A stretch of 64,000 nucleotides of DNA, taken from Ceratobasidium sp. AG-K. Its lineage: Eukaryota > Basidiomycota > Agaricomycetes > Cantharellales > Ceratobasidiaceae. The stretch covers positions 1,922,001 through 1,986,000 of the forward strand of contig JAWNGF010000007.1 in assembly GCA_037039685.1 (NCBI GenBank), written 5' to 3'. The notes beneath the pieces were generated by a model. It worked only from the letters and a program-made list of their open reading frames with translations, was not told where the DNA came from and did no database searches. Position 1 is the stretch's first letter. Each line of letters begins with the position of its first letter. A program made the position numbers and the translations under genes. Below are positions 52,301 through 64,000 of this stretch, piece after piece.

Positions 52301-53029
52301 CTCTCGTACAATGAAGCAGGCACAAGCGCATTCTTAAATAAAACCATCCCCTCCATCTATCTTATCGGATTCCCTAATATGTACTTTTCTGTGCGGTCAC
52401 TACAAACGCCCGCCACATTGTTCTCGGTTTACCAATGCTTTTTTTAGTTGATTTACTTTAACTTTCTACGATTCATGGCACTAACTTCTTGAAGACGTTT
52501 TTTATAGCTACTTAGTCTGTTGCCGCGCTGGGCGCTGTTTGTGCACCTAACATGCGGTTCTATCCTAATGAGATCTAATGGCTTTATGTCGGAATTAGTA
52601 CTTGTCGTATGCTATCGTACCAATAATCACACTTGTGTTTGCATTGTCTTGTTCGGTGGAAGTGCAATATATTCATTTATTTGGTTAAACAATGAAGTCA
52701 CGTAATGTCGCCGAGAACGACGCAACGCATCCATAAATGACGCTCACGGGTTGGCACGAACGCCTACACTTATTCCTGCTACGCGCACACAGAATTATTG
52801 GTAGAACTAACTGTGAATAGGATTCCTCAACTATACTGGGTACACGGAGACTAATGAAGGAATGCTTAGCATGGTACAACCAAGTCCATGGGAGAATGGA
52901 TGCATGAAACTATATATCTATATACAAATGATCAAAGACGGGTTATCGCATAGACAACGAGCGAACATATAGGACCAAAAGGTCGCAAAACTCACGAGAG
53001 GATAAATCAAATGAAAATAAAAGTAGCCC
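52301..53029. other. Convergent 3' spacer
   Basis: Between the STE12 end and the 3' end of the minus-strand gene. AT-rich and with no gene. It should hold both terminators. An AATAAA-like word occurs near 52337 (TTAAATAAAACC). Confidence 0.5.
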
Positions 53030-56000
53030 TCACGGCTCGAGGTTCGCAATGACATCGGTGATCTCTAGTCCTTGGAGACTGATCAGATCGGCCAGATGCA
53101 TTTCTTCCTCAGGTCGCAGACGTAGGCTACGGGGTGAGCCGGGAATAGAATTGAACGAAAAATCGGCTGTAATAGGACTGATGTTGGCAGGGGCGGGTTT
53201 TGGCGTGTTGCTTCGAGGATGGACCAAGGTCAGCGAAGAAGGCGAAGTACTACCAAACGACACTTCGTCCTCTTCGAACGAATTTCCACCTGGTTGTTCG
53301 TGGACAAGCATGCTCATACTGCCGGGCATTTGGGGAAGCAGGGAGGTCACCGAGGTGCTTGACAACCTATGGCGCGCCTCCAATCGGGGACTGGACTGCA
53401 GGGGTTGGCCAAAAGAACCTTCATTCCAATCCTCGAATTCGGTTTCGGTCATTGATACCTCGGGTTCTCTTGGTGGGGTCTCGCCGGTACCCAAAAGCGT
53501 CGAACTACATGACAGGGGTGTAATGGGCGCAGAGACTGGAATATTCGGCGAGTTTGAAGTTTTGGGAGAAAGGCCCCGATGCTGGGTGTCTTCCGAGCTA
53601 CGACGCAAAGAAGCCGCCGATGCCGACCTAGGGGTGTCGATATGAACGCCGCGTGCTGCGGAACGGCTACTCGACCGCGACAAGTTGACCTGCTTATTCA
53701 CATCCCACCCTCGCCTCGGAGGGCGACCTAGCAGAATGTCTTGCCGCCGTTTGTCAAGCAACTCAACGTCCGAGGATGCAGGAGGATTCCAAGGACGATC
53801 CCATGCCCGGCTCTTGGCCCTCTCGTGCTGTCCCTTCTCCGCCTCCAACATTGCCACCCGTGCCTCCAGCTTGGCAACATGAGCCATCAACTCCTCGTTT
53901 TCTGCCCGAAGGTCACGCTCCGCTCGCTTACTCCCAGCTAGCGCCAATAACAATGCCTCGGTTTCCAACTCGTGTCGCTCTCGCAAGGCTTGCAGCGCTG
54001 ACTGCTGGGATTGAGACGAGGACGTCACGCTAGATACCAAGGTGCGATGTGTTGACACGGGCGAGGGAGGAGCAGTATAGTCGAGACTTGAGCGACCATA
54101 GCTAGGGCTCGAGTCCCCCCCGACAAGTGACCTAGTACGGAACGAGGGAGAAATCACCTCGGAACCCAGGCGTGAATGCGAGCGGATGGAACCCCCTCCA
54201 CTTCGTTCACCTTGCGTTCGCCACGAGTTTAGAACAGGCCCGCGGTGGCTAGGCGTCTCAGACCGAACTCCCGAGTACAAATTTGCTCGCTCCTTATCCT
54301 TGTCCAATAAACCAGCGGCAGCAAAAGCTTTAGCCGTCCGGGGGCCGAGCCAATCTGCGCGCTTCGGCCCGTTTAGTTGAGTGGCAAAAGGATCGTTCGA
54401 ATCCTGTATGAGGCTGGATCCGGTGAGATCAAAGCTTGCACTCCGCTTGCGAGCAATAGAGGCGCCAGTCGAGGGTGAACGCCACGGGGTGAGACGCGAG
54501 GGGTTGTTGGGGGTAGTCGCCTGTTCCCTGGGATATGAATAGTCCGCGAGCTTCGTGGGGGAAAGCAATGGCGTGTTGTTCGCAGAGACCGCATTTCTAT
54601 CAGTCGAGCCTCGCCTGTGGACACCGACAGGGGCTCTAGCCGATAATAAATCACTGGGCCGGAATGTGGTCACTGACGGTGAGGGGGTAGTTACGTTCTG
54701 CTGCAACCGAGAGCTAGGTCTATGTGAAGGGGATGACTGTCCGTGGGGTGTCGAGGGACCAGAGAACAAGGGCAGGTGACTGGGCGCGGGAGTTTGATAC
54801 GTATCATGCGAGCGATCTCGTTCAGGGGTGGACAACGAAGGGAGTGAAGTGAATTGATGTGGTGAGAGAAGTTTTGCCAGATCGTGGTCAAGAGAGCTCG
54901 AGAAACCTGCGTCCTTGCGCTCCTGGTGGGCCTGCGGGAATTGGGTCTCTTCAAGCCCATTTGGAAGATTTGGCGGGTCGTGGGATTGCTGTTCTCCTTT
55001 GATGCCAGAATGCTCCGCATTGTGGGACGATGAGACCACCAAAGGCTCGCCATTCAGCGTTGACGAATTTAGACTCGAAAGGAGTCGCTCGGCCCTACCG
55101 GAGGGGCTCTCGCGAGAACCAGAGCCCGTGTGTGAGCCTAGAGAGGTCCCGGATTGTGGGGCGGCCCGTGGTTCCCCGCCAACAAGGCCTAGGGCCGAGG
55201 ATAATGGAGGATTCAAGTGGGTATCAGTCTTGGTGAACGATCCCCCCTGCCCGAAGTCGGACACACCATCCACAGCATTGTCCCGCAAGTGCCGTGCCGG
55301 ATGGCCTACTCAGGAGGAGGCGTGAGTATCCTATCTCCATCATAGCCCCAGAACGGTTTGCTTACCTGGGGATCGATCATGGGCAATCGAGGGATGTCCT
55401 TGGGAACCGGAAAATGGAAACCCTCCCACGGTATTTGCGGCCGTTTGAGGTGAAGGCGAAGGTAATGGAGGCGGCAAGGTTTGGGAAATCTTTCGGAGCG
55501 AGCGGTGTCCAGAATGAGGCGTGTTACTGGTGCTGGAGGTGACATCGGACCGATCATCAACGGGAGTGAATGGAAAATCCGTTCTTGAAGAATCGATTTT
55601 GATAGCATCCAAGTCGATTTCTGTGACTGGAGTTACGAATGCCAAGTTAAACTCCGTAAAAGTGGCAAGTCAAAAGGTCCCACCATTCTCATGTGCGTCA
55701 TTTCGTTCTAGTCGCGATCCAGTAGTGTTTGCAACAACCGAAAAGGGAGGGATAGAAATGGGAGGTACTGGGGATAAACGGTGGGGGTTTAATGAGCCTA
55801 CACGAGGAATATTTACTCAGGAAAATCTGCGATTGGTTACAGGAAGGCTTACCCGGTTGTTTCGCCACACTTGAATTTGAATTGCTAGCTACGGCAACAG
55901 TGGATATGGGCAGGGTTTCCCCTCGCCAAGATGTAGGAGCACCGATCTCAGCCGAAATAGTTCCCAAACTTGACAAGGAAATATCTTCTTGGGACGACTC

Positions 56001-56744
56001 GTCGACAGTGGGAGTAGATTCGACCAGATAGGTGGGAGGCCCTGTGAGTGGCAAATCTGGGCGTCGACGAATTGTTTCATCGCCAGACCCTATGGCGATC
56101 ACATAGCCGAGGTCGACGCCTAGGGATGAGAAGTCGTCGGAATGGGGCCGGGAAGAGGTAGTCGAGTTTGGTGGTGCTAGGCCAAAATTCAGGTTCCAAC
56201 CCGCCGAACCGCGCATCGTCGCCGCGCTTGTAACGCTTCGGGAGCTACGTCCACTTGGAGTCGCCGACCGAGCACTCGATGAATCAAACCGAGAGCTGGT
56301 ACTCGCCCGGCCAAGTGCAAATACATCGCCCAGAGACTTCCGAGGTATAGGAGTGTTGTCAGGAGGTGGATTAGTTGGGGTAGAGTTGCCAAACGGAAGA
56401 AATCGGCGGGAGCTAACCCGCTTGTTGGTTGGTGTTTGTAGAGTACTGGGCAGGTTGGGGGACTCTTGGGCGGAGAACGAGAAACGATTGCGAAGAGAAC
56501 GAATGGACGGCAATGGAACCGAGTTGCCAGGTGAGTTTGGTGGTTTGAGTGGCGAGACCGACGAGCTCGAAACGGATGAGATGGGTTGAATGAACGACGA
56601 GGTGGAGCTGTCGGTGTCCAGTGGGTTTGCCCTGCTTGTGTCCAGCGGTGCCAGGGATGGGGTGGCTTTCGGGCGCGACAACGACAACGACGGAAGCGAA
56701 AAGGACGAGACAAGCGACAGGGAGGACTTTCGATCGCGCCCCAT
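53030..56744 (-). CDS. Large Ser-rich coiled-coil protein (about 1,170 aa), unknown function
   Basis: On the minus strand, exons 56744-55853, 55767-55684, 55626-55366 and 55305-53030 join in phase, with introns of 85, 57 and 60 bp. The chain starts MGRDRKSSLS. It is largely disordered and rich in Ser, Pro and Thr. A strong coiled coil lies near residues 845-915 (heptads with repeated Leu, Glu and Lys). An acidic, conserved-looking C-terminus ends in EITDVIANLEP. No enzyme motif is visible. A cytoskeletal, septum or scaffold role is possible but not shown. It shares a 385-bp divergent promoter region with the gene at 57130. Confidence 0.78.
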
Positions 56745-57129
56745 TATATATTATCTAGAATCCAACACAAATGCTGAGTCCATGTTGGATAAGCATGCAT
56801 CATGACTCTCAAATGAGACTTACGGTTTCAGCGATCTGCCCGACAATCCGAACGCTCCTGGCTCTTTTCCCAGCGTATCAAGGAGTTCCAACTGTGAGAT
56901 CAAGCAACCTTGTATTCATGGGGTGCTCGCGCGCAACCACGCAGGAAGAGAGAAGTGAGTTTGGGGAAGTGGAGATGTTCAGAAGAAAACAAGGTGGTGT
57001 GTTAGGTTCAATGAAAGAATGTCACGTGCCACCGCACACCTGCACTGCCCATCACTTCGAGTTTAATCATTACGTCCCCTTGGTTCTTGACCACCACTAC
57101 TTTCTTTCTAATCGTTACCATCGGCTGCG
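56745..57129. promoter_or_regulatory. Divergent promoter region between two genes
   Basis: This 385-bp gap separates the starts of the minus-strand coiled-coil gene and the plus-strand membrane protein gene, so both promoters must lie here. ATTATATATTATC near 56743-56756 is a TATA-like word close to the minus-strand start. A frame covering most of the gap (to 57181) has no protein character. Confidence 0.55.
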
Positions 57130-57902
57130 ATGTCCCCCAAGCCAGGCGGTAAAGACCTTGTATACGACGAGACTCTCTTAGACGTCGCGCCTCAAGTTAC
57201 TCAGGGCCAGCGTCAGGTTGAAACGTTTCTCTCATCTCATTGAATGATTCTCACTGTGTCGACCCCAAATTTAGGAAGGATACGACGCAGACATCTTGAA
57301 TCCCACACCACCTCCGCAAGTTCGCTCACCTGCTCCCCATCAGGCGTACAACGAGCGGGAAGACCTTGAGTCGGGCGCTTCGGCGAACGATAAACATCTA
57401 GCCGCGGGCGGGTACGACTCGGTTGGACAAGCTACCAAGAAACCATGGTGGAAGACACCAAAGGGTCTCATTATCCTGGCCGTGCTCGCTGTTGTCGTCA
57501 TCGCGGCCGCGGTTGGTACGTAGGGCTAACTTTGTTTCGCGATCCCGGGGCTGATTCAATTCTCGGCATTCTCCAGGCGGCGGTGTTGGAGGGTCGCTTT
57601 CGAACAAGAACGGCTCCCCAAGTAGCGACCAACAAACCAACACCCTTTCGCAATCCGCTGTCCAGCCTACGACCGGTTCAGGTGAACTTCCAGTGCCAGC
57701 CGCTACTACCACTTCCAATGGTGGTGGGGGTGGCGGTGAGACTGTTGCCAACCCTCGCACCAGCACCGTTGTTTCTTCCCCCCTTGCGACTGCCACAGCA
57801 ACCACAAATTTGGGAGAAGAGCCCGTGCCCCAAAGCGGCACTACTAACCTTGGTGGCATTCCGGCTGGCCCTACTGGTGTGGTTGGGGATCTTCTAGGCT
57901 AA
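57130..57902 (+). CDS. Single-pass membrane protein with Gly/Ser/Thr-rich tail (217 aa)
   Basis: Exons 57130-57216, 57275-57515 and 57577-57902 with introns of 58 and 61 bp. The N-terminal part (residues 1-88) is hydrophilic and Pro-rich. One transmembrane helix (about 91-109, GLIILAVLAVVVIAAAV) follows a WWKTPKG boundary. The tail is rich in Ser, Thr, Gly and Pro, typical of an O-glycosylated outside segment. No cleavable signal peptide is seen, so a type II or signal-anchor layout with the tail outside is inferred. Many basidiomycetes encode such short proteins of unknown role. Confidence 0.8.
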
Positions 57903-58059
57903 TCTCCAACTACTCTTGCTTGGTTTTTTCTCTTTGTTTTGTGACATTTATCTGTAATTTGGGGGCTGCCTGTGTTTGAACAATGTCTCTTATTCTCAAT
58001 CTCTGCCCCACCCGTCTGCACAGCCATATGTTGACACAAGCGCCCAATTATTCGGCCAT

Positions 58060-59165
58060 TCGTCCTTCAACCGATCAGTACCTGAGCCAGCGCTCGTTTG
58101 GACATCAAAGGCTGTACTGAACCAGGCAACGAGCCGCCGATGTAAATAACAGCAGGTGGGCCAAGGAGTCGCATCCGGACGCTTTGGTATCGGACCAAGG
58201 GCGGAGGTGTATGATGCCGAGATGTATGCGCTCGCCATGGCTGCCCACAAAGCCGTTCCCCTGGCTAACACCTCCAACTTTCGCCATACCCTCATATTTG
58301 CAGACAACCAGTCAGTGGTGACCCAAATCCCACTCCTCACACCCCATCCTTCTCTATACTGCTTCTTCATATCCCGCAAGGCCATCAATTGACACTTCGC
58401 TGCACATCCAGGGAATACTGATACCGTTCGATGGATTAAAGCTCCTGTAGGTGTTCCAGGCAACAAACGCGTGAACAAGCTAGCCAACTAGGCAGGCAAC
58501 CTCAAAACTCCCTCTGTTTTCGGCCATGCGATACTATGGGTCTCGAGCCAAAGCTGCACGATGAGCGACGCGACTGTGGAAAGACCACCGAAACTCCATC
58601 TCCCAGTCCCCACATGTCCAGCTTACACTACACAACGACCCGTTGCTCAATAGCCGAGCATGGCATATCAAACCCGAGGCCCCTCGAGCACCCCATTCGT
58701 GCATGATCCAAGTCATTCTTGGTCAATGCCACGTTAGAGAATACTACAAACGATTCGTACCGTTGAAAGACCCAGCTTGTCCCTGCGACAACGCAGAAAT
58801 TCAAACCATACGGCATGTCCTCCGGGAATGTCGACTTCATAACGGAGCTAGATGGCGCTTGCACAACACCTTTTCACCTTTTCACCGCACCGACCTGCTC
58901 GGTTCAGACACTGGCCTTGGTGCCATCCTCTCCATTATTTCCAAATCTACTGATTTCATTAGTTAGCCTAACGTAACCCACTCGAGCCCTCACTTTGTTT
59001 TCTGGTCTCTGTCTTGCCTCTGTCTTGCCTCTGTCTTGCCCCCGGGTACCTTTTCGTCTCTCCCTCCTCTGTAAAAACCTCCGGGTGGTCTCCTCTCCTC
59101 TCACCAGACCTACAGTTCTTTGCCCCTGTGACTGGGCGGCTTACCTATGCGTGCATGCAGTTCGT
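58060..59165 (+). pseudogene. LINE-type retrotransposon remnant: RNase H and C-terminal zinc finger
   Basis: The stretch 58156-58392 has RNase H features (AEVYDAEMYAL, then FADNQSVV). The following part has HPGNTD, then VPGNKRVNKLAN with stops. The stretch 58643-58966 ends with a CPCD..H-x4-C zinc-finger block typical of the end of LINE ORF2 (zf-RVT type). The reverse transcriptase itself is missing, as in a 5'-truncated insertion. The 3' end near 59165 is followed by AT-rich sequence. Tad1/R1-like affiliation is likely but not proven. Confidence 0.75.
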
Positions 59166-61400
59166 TAAATACGTATTTTAAATAAATTAATAAAACCTCC
59201 GCGTGAAAAGTGTCCAATGCCGACAACCATTAGCAAACTACATGTGCACGTGTGGTACAGGTCTTGGAATTCGACCAGACTCTTTGGATTGGGATATATG
59301 CGGCATTTTGGCCATTCTGGGTCGCCAATAGTGTTATCGTGACCAGAATGCATCTGATTCCATTGGCCTCCTCGGTTAATTAACGTTCCATGTACTAGTA
59401 CAAGGCTTTGACCGACCACATGACCACCAGCATTGTTTTTGTCTGACAACCCAGCTTTCCTTCCATGCCGATCTCATATCCACACATCGATCCTCAAGAT
59501 ATTTCGTTGATAGTTTCAGTGAGTTTAACAAGCATCTGAGGTACGCTTAAATAAAATTGAGAGCTTGCAACGAAACAAGCCAGGAGCACATTGATTTTGT
59601 TGGATCTCCAATCCCCAGCAAAACAGAAAATTCATTGGCTATCCCGCAACGAATTGCAAGCCCAAGTTTGTATATGGGATTCAACCAATTTTTCAACGAC
59701 GTTGCTGTGGTTGCGTTGCAAGGCACCTGTCTCTACATTATCACGAATAAGGTTAAGACTTCCTAAGATTGTAACACGTGAAATACTGACAAGCGCTGGT
59801 AACCCCACATCTGTTCAGGCTCGGGAGCGAGCCTTGTAATCATGGTTAGCAAGCGGAAATGTTCGAGTGTATGCGGACTTTGCCAATCTCGTTACCATTC
59901 TAATGTCGGCCTGCTTGCCACCAGGTCCTAATTTAACGTTATGATTACACGTGACTAAAACGCCACTTGTCACCCACCGGAACACTGCCGGAATTGTACA
60001 TGTGGACATTGGACATGTGCAATCTAACTTCCAGAGTTTCTTTTGACTCGGAAGTAGCTATTACTCTTTTAGTGCGACTATTATCCATTGTCTGACTGCT
60101 TAAACGTGTGACAATTGAACCATCGGTTTGGCCAGTATTCGTTTATCACACACGGCGACCCCTACCCCGAAACTTACCCCGCTCTCCGCAACGTCCTAAT
60201 AGATCTTCTCATGCCCAATAATCCCTTGTTCCATCGAGCCCTGTGAGTACAACCCAAAGTGGTTTGTTCCTGTGCGACTAGTTTCTACAGATCCTTCACC
60301 TACGCCGACTCATCCGCTCTTACCCACACGGTCTTAATCTGATAGATTGCTATTCACGAATAGCGGTTTCAAGCAAGAGGATTGATAGCTCGGAACAAAC
60401 ACATGCACATGTGTGCCGAATGATAATCCCTGACTTGTAACAGTTTAGCTTGGGGCATGCTTCCCACCTCAATGAAAACGAAACCACGCTCAGCATGCAA
60501 CCAGCTCATGGATACCCTCCTCCTCATCCGCTGACTAGCATTAGCCCTTACTCATATTAAAAAGCTTCTGGATGGAGAGAAACCCCATAACGTAAGGGAC
60601 AGAAAGTTACAACTGATGCCCACTCGATCGATGCGGGCGGTCTCATCGCAAACGGAGGAAGGAATTCAGCTCCGCGTCTCGAAGAAGGGTTCTGGACCCT
60701 CCTTTCCACTCCTGATATCTCGGATATTCCAATCAACCCGCATCCTTAGCTAGGCTAGATCTCAACATACCTGTCCGTTACACCAACATTATTCAGACGT
60801 CATGAGGGTTCCTATTGCTGAAGTTATCGTAGCATATTCCCTTGGCAAACCACTTGCAGTCAACTCAACCAGATATCGATATGGTTCTATTCACAAGACC
60901 TCAAGTATAAGCATGCAATCAAGAATCTGTAAGCAACTTCAGCTCAGGATAGGGCAACTCCCACAACGGTTTCCATTATAGGTAGGCGGCAACGCCAACA
61001 TGAACCCCGAACTACTTCCGACGGTCACCTCGATTTCTCGGCTCCCAAACTGATGTCTCAAGCACAACTCCAGAAGGTGCCACCATCAATTTTCCCCCTG
61101 AAGCTATTAGCTTACCTTAGACTGGCATCTAGGTCTATGCCCTTTCCGGCTTGTTCCAAGGTAAAGTCCGTGCATGACTCTTGTCAGGCAGTTAGCCACG
61201 GATGTCCCATCTTACGAGGGCGCTTTGCCCTGGATCTGACACTGACAGCAGACCAGATCGGCGGTTTAGGCCACACCTATGTGAATCTGATAATCGACAA
61301 AAGCGACAGAAACTGCAAGCTCTTACAGCAGTTATTTTGATTGACTTGTGGACCAGGGCGCGGCCCCTAGATCTCGCCACGTGGAATTGACACTTAGATT
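59166..61400. other. Gene-poor stretch
   Basis: About 2.2 kb with only short, unrelated open frames and no motif that I recognise. It may contain decayed repeats. No splice-joined gene could be built. Confidence 0.45.
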
Positions 61401-61404
61401 TGTA

Positions 61405-61985
61405 CAGACTCATTGCAGCAATAAGCAAATCGATAGTCGTCGAAGGACCTTGAGTGGGGCCGGAAGGTATGGGAGACGCGCCGTGGAAATTACTTCCGAG
61501 GACCTCCCCGTACCTTGTAGAGTTAGCCGGCTGTCGATACCGATGCCGACCAGCAACAATGACGTTTCGGCGTTTGCACGACCGCACACAACCGCGCACG
61601 ACGTGACGAAGTCCATGAACTCCTCTACCTGGTGGGTGGCTTCCATACCACGGCCATACCTGCATAGGTGAATCGAAGGGATTCGTCCCTACGGATTTGT
61701 GACAGAGTCGGGGTTGGGGGGCCAACTGTACATATATATGTCCATCATTCAGTGTATTTACACCGTTCAAAAATCGAGTTCGGGCAGGAGCTTCATTATG
61801 CGCAGTGGGGCAAGTGCCTAGGAGTCATTGCTGCCGGTTGGTATTAGCGTCGACCGTCGGCTAGCTCCATACCTTGTATGGAGAGGTCCTCAGAAGTAAT
61901 TTCTACGACGCTTCTCCTGTACCTTCCGGCCCTACTCTCAAGGCCTCTCGACGACTATCGATTTGCTTATTGCTATGAACGAGCT
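61405..61985. repeat. Fold-back repeat with arms of about 155 bp
   Basis: The arm 61405-61560 is about 80 percent identical to the reverse complement of 61823-61980. Shared words include CGACTATCGATTTGCTTATT, GAGGTCCTC and GAAGTAATTTC. The spacer is about 260 bp. The two arms could form a long hairpin. No target duplication or coding sequence is seen. Could be a fold-back element or two copies of a repeat in inverted order. Confidence 0.72.
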
Positions 61986-62836
61986 GTCGCACCACACTGG
62001 CACCCTACATGCATTCCTTGGGTTTCGCAGACTACGTCTGACCTTGCTGTGCTTTGCCTCAGCATTCGATGGTATGCGTTGGCTCCTCCGGCCCTCTGTG
62101 AGGGCGTGTGAGCCGCTTGCTTGAAAGAAGTTGGCACCAGTTCTAGTATCTGTGGCGTAGTCAATGACACCGAGAGAATAGTCGTAAACTATAATCAGTT
62201 GCCTAGAGTCCTATGTTCCTTAACCGCCAATATATACTGGCAGTGATATCATGCGCTAGCAACAACAGGGGATACTGGGTGGCTAATGCTTAGAATAACG
62301 TTGTGATGTTGACATAATCGTCATCAATTATGCGCGCGTGAATGTTTCTCCCAAGCCGGGCCTGTGGATGCCATTCGATCAGGTTTTATTTGTCTCGGCC
62401 TTCGCCAAAGTTTCGCGCACCTCGCAAATAAGAAGTTTGTTGCGCCCATGTCGCGCGGGAGTCTCCAGCCATGTCGGTGTGGAGGTGGAGTATGATGCCA
62501 GCAGGGTGGTCTATCTTACATGTATACGCATATTTCACATCACCCAATCGTACCTGCTTCTGGTGTCAAGCCATGATATCGTAGATCTGCACTTGCACGC
62601 GTATGGAACTTGGAACATGTCGATTATTGCCCCGATGGAGACCTGTGGCTGTGTGGGTGATCGGCAACGACCTAAAACCTTCTCGAATGTACGGGCAAAT
62701 CAAAATCCAAAATAAGCCACAAGGTCATTGCATCACTATTACCCCTCCCTTCACCTGACAACCATCGCACTCATACCAATCTAGATCTTAGACCTTGACT
62801 ATAATTTTACATATCTAATACTTGCCTACGACTACG
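61986..62836. other. Upstream region of the FES1-like gene
   Basis: No supported gene. The open frame at 62338-62715 has no protein family resemblance. A pyrimidine-rich stretch (CCCTCCCTTCACCTG near 62743) and short poly-T runs lie within 100 bp of the start at 62837, as expected for a core promoter. Confidence 0.5.
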
Positions 62837-63987
62837 ATGGAATCTCTTCTCAAATGGGCAGTGGAGAACACATCGGAGGATGCACCTCGAGCCCCGCCAA
62901 CGGCAGAAAGAATGAAAGAGCTAGACCCCGCAATCATTGATATGATTTTGGGCAAGTCGGATGCGGTTGTCATGAAGGTTGTTCACAGTCACATTTTTAT
63001 TGACAAGGGCACCACTAATACCACTTTAGGAAAAACTAGCAATTGCGCAAGACGCATCGAGAGAGGAAGACGAAAGGATCGAAGCCTTGGATGATTTTGA
63101 AATGGTGAGTCCAGGTCCGTTTGGAAACGAGCCTCGTCCTAACATCCTAACAGCTGGTAGAACAAATAGACAATGCAAACAGTAAGTCCACAAACATGAC
63201 CAGTTGTGCATAGTCATGATACGGAAATAGATATTGAAAACCTCAAGATGTGGGATCCTTTGATCGAGCTCATGCGCTCATCTTCAGCTGGGATAGCGCG
63301 ACAGGTCATTTGGATCCTAGGAACTGCGGTTCAGAATAATAGCACAGCACAGAAAGATGTAAGTCCCTGTACTTGTACTTGCACCATTGTATTCACACCT
63401 CGTACAGTTTTTGAGACGGGATCCTCTACCCTACTTGCTATCCTTGCTATCGTCCAACGAAACGTCCGGAAGCACGCGGTCCAAGGTGCTTTACTGTCTA
63501 TCAGGAACGTTGAAGCACAACGTGGGCGCAGTGCGCAGACTGGACGAATTGGAAGGCTGGGAGATACTAAAGCACGCCCTACAAGGTATGCGCATTTAAC
63601 CGATCCTGGAACATTGCTAATATATCGGCAGATCCGGATATCTCAGTTCGGCGCAAGACAGTATTTTTGATCAATACCTTGCTGCTACAGGATGCCAAAA
63701 CCCAGTCGACCGCGGCGGCATTGCACTCTTCGGACGGACCACAAATGCACAGCTCAGAAGTTGCCGAGGCGACTTCGACAGAAGGGCTCGTGCAGCGGGC
63801 GGTAACGGATCATGGGTTGATTCAGACGCTGGTGAAGCCACCGCCGTATGGACCAAACGGCGACTCGGACGCAGCATCCGACGACGAGTACAGAGAAAAG
63901 GTTCTCCAGGTTCTTGATACGTTTTCCCAGAGTGGCAACCCGCTAGACGAGGAAGCCAAGGCATTTCAGCAAGCGCACGGCGCGTAA
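62837..63987 (+). CDS. FES1: FES1-type Hsp70 nucleotide exchange factor (301 aa)
   Basis: Six exons join in phase: 62837-62977, 63030-63104, 63154-63181, 63231-63358, 63408-63585 and 63632-63987, with five introns of 46-52 bp. The N-terminus MESLLKWAVENTS and the EKLAIAQDASREEDERIEAL block are typical of Fes1. Armadillo-like repeats follow (about residues 75-210, with NLKMWDPLIELM and RQVIWILGTAVQNN). The known family role is cytosolic ADP release from Hsp70, supporting protein folding and degradation of misfolded proteins. The C-terminal 90 residues are more variable. The first donor is GTTGTT, a weak but usable GT site. Confidence 0.92.
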
Positions 63988-64000
63988 TGTGTAGCAACGG

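Noticed and set aside
48930..55330. Many long frames antisense to the STE12 and coiled-coil genes
   Set aside because: They are typical shadow frames in GC-rich coding sequence and have no domain or splice support.
57996..58487. 163-codon frame on the minus strand
   Set aside because: It is antisense to the LINE RNase H remnant, which has recognisable domain residues on the plus strand.
62338..62715. 125-codon frame upstream of FES1
   Set aside because: It has no family resemblance, no upstream promoter sign and no conserved motif. It lies in probable promoter DNA.

Overview
The window looks like a repeat-rich stretch of a basidiomycete (probably agaricomycete) genome. The reasons are a STE12-type regulator that carries both the STE domain and two C2H2 fingers, host genes with many 46-60 bp GT-AG introns, and chromodomain Ty3/gypsy retrotransposons. 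A Rhizoctonia/Ceratobasidium-like source is possible, but that is a weak inference.

Positions 1 to about 43,230 are one nest of transposable elements. I sort the LTR elements into four families: family 1 (A, B, H), family 2 (C, D), family 3 (E, F, solo LTR S1) and family 4 (G). On the left, A(-) sits in B(+), B sits in C(-), C sits in D(+), and D sits in the left arm of a long inverted-repeat element. Their missing halves must lie left of position 1. Inside the inverted-repeat element G (17115-35912) is inserted. H (20392-28323, TSD CAAGG) lies in G's reverse transcriptase and E (28575-35805, TSD CATTC) lies in G's 3' LTR remnant. Next come solo LTR S1 (TSD CCATA), F (36548-42434, TSD ATTGC), and a small TIR element in the right arm.

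E is intact: 456-bp LTRs with 2 differences, an uninterrupted gag, an uninterrupted pol (protease, RT, RNase H, integrase, chromodomain) and an extra ORF (ORF3) between the chromodomain and the 3' LTR. Families 1, 2 and 3 all have an ORF3, in the -1 frame relative to pol wherever the reading frames are intact enough to tell. All four families carry an 11-12 nt sequence 2-3 nt inside the 5' LTR that is complementary, or nearly so, to the predicted 5' end of their own RNA. This predicts Tf1-like self-priming. Families 2, 3 and 4 have the heptamer GGGAAAA just before the gag stop, in register for -1 frameshifting into pol. The LTRs carry TGACTCA (Gcn4/AP-1-type) sites, five of them just upstream of the TATA box in family 1. 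Older copies are depleted in CpG and broken mainly by C-to-T type changes, whereas E is CpG-rich.

From about 44.2 kb the sequence is ordinary CpG-containing host DNA. It holds two tandem SnoaL/NTF2-like genes (45207-45790, 46838-47421), a STE12-like factor (49188-52300), a large serine-rich coiled-coil protein on the minus strand (56744-53030), a divergent single-pass membrane protein (57130-57902), a decayed LINE 3' end (about 58.06-59.17 kb), a gene-poor stretch with a fold-back repeat (61.4-62.0 kb), and a complete FES1-type Hsp70 nucleotide exchange factor gene (62837-63987).
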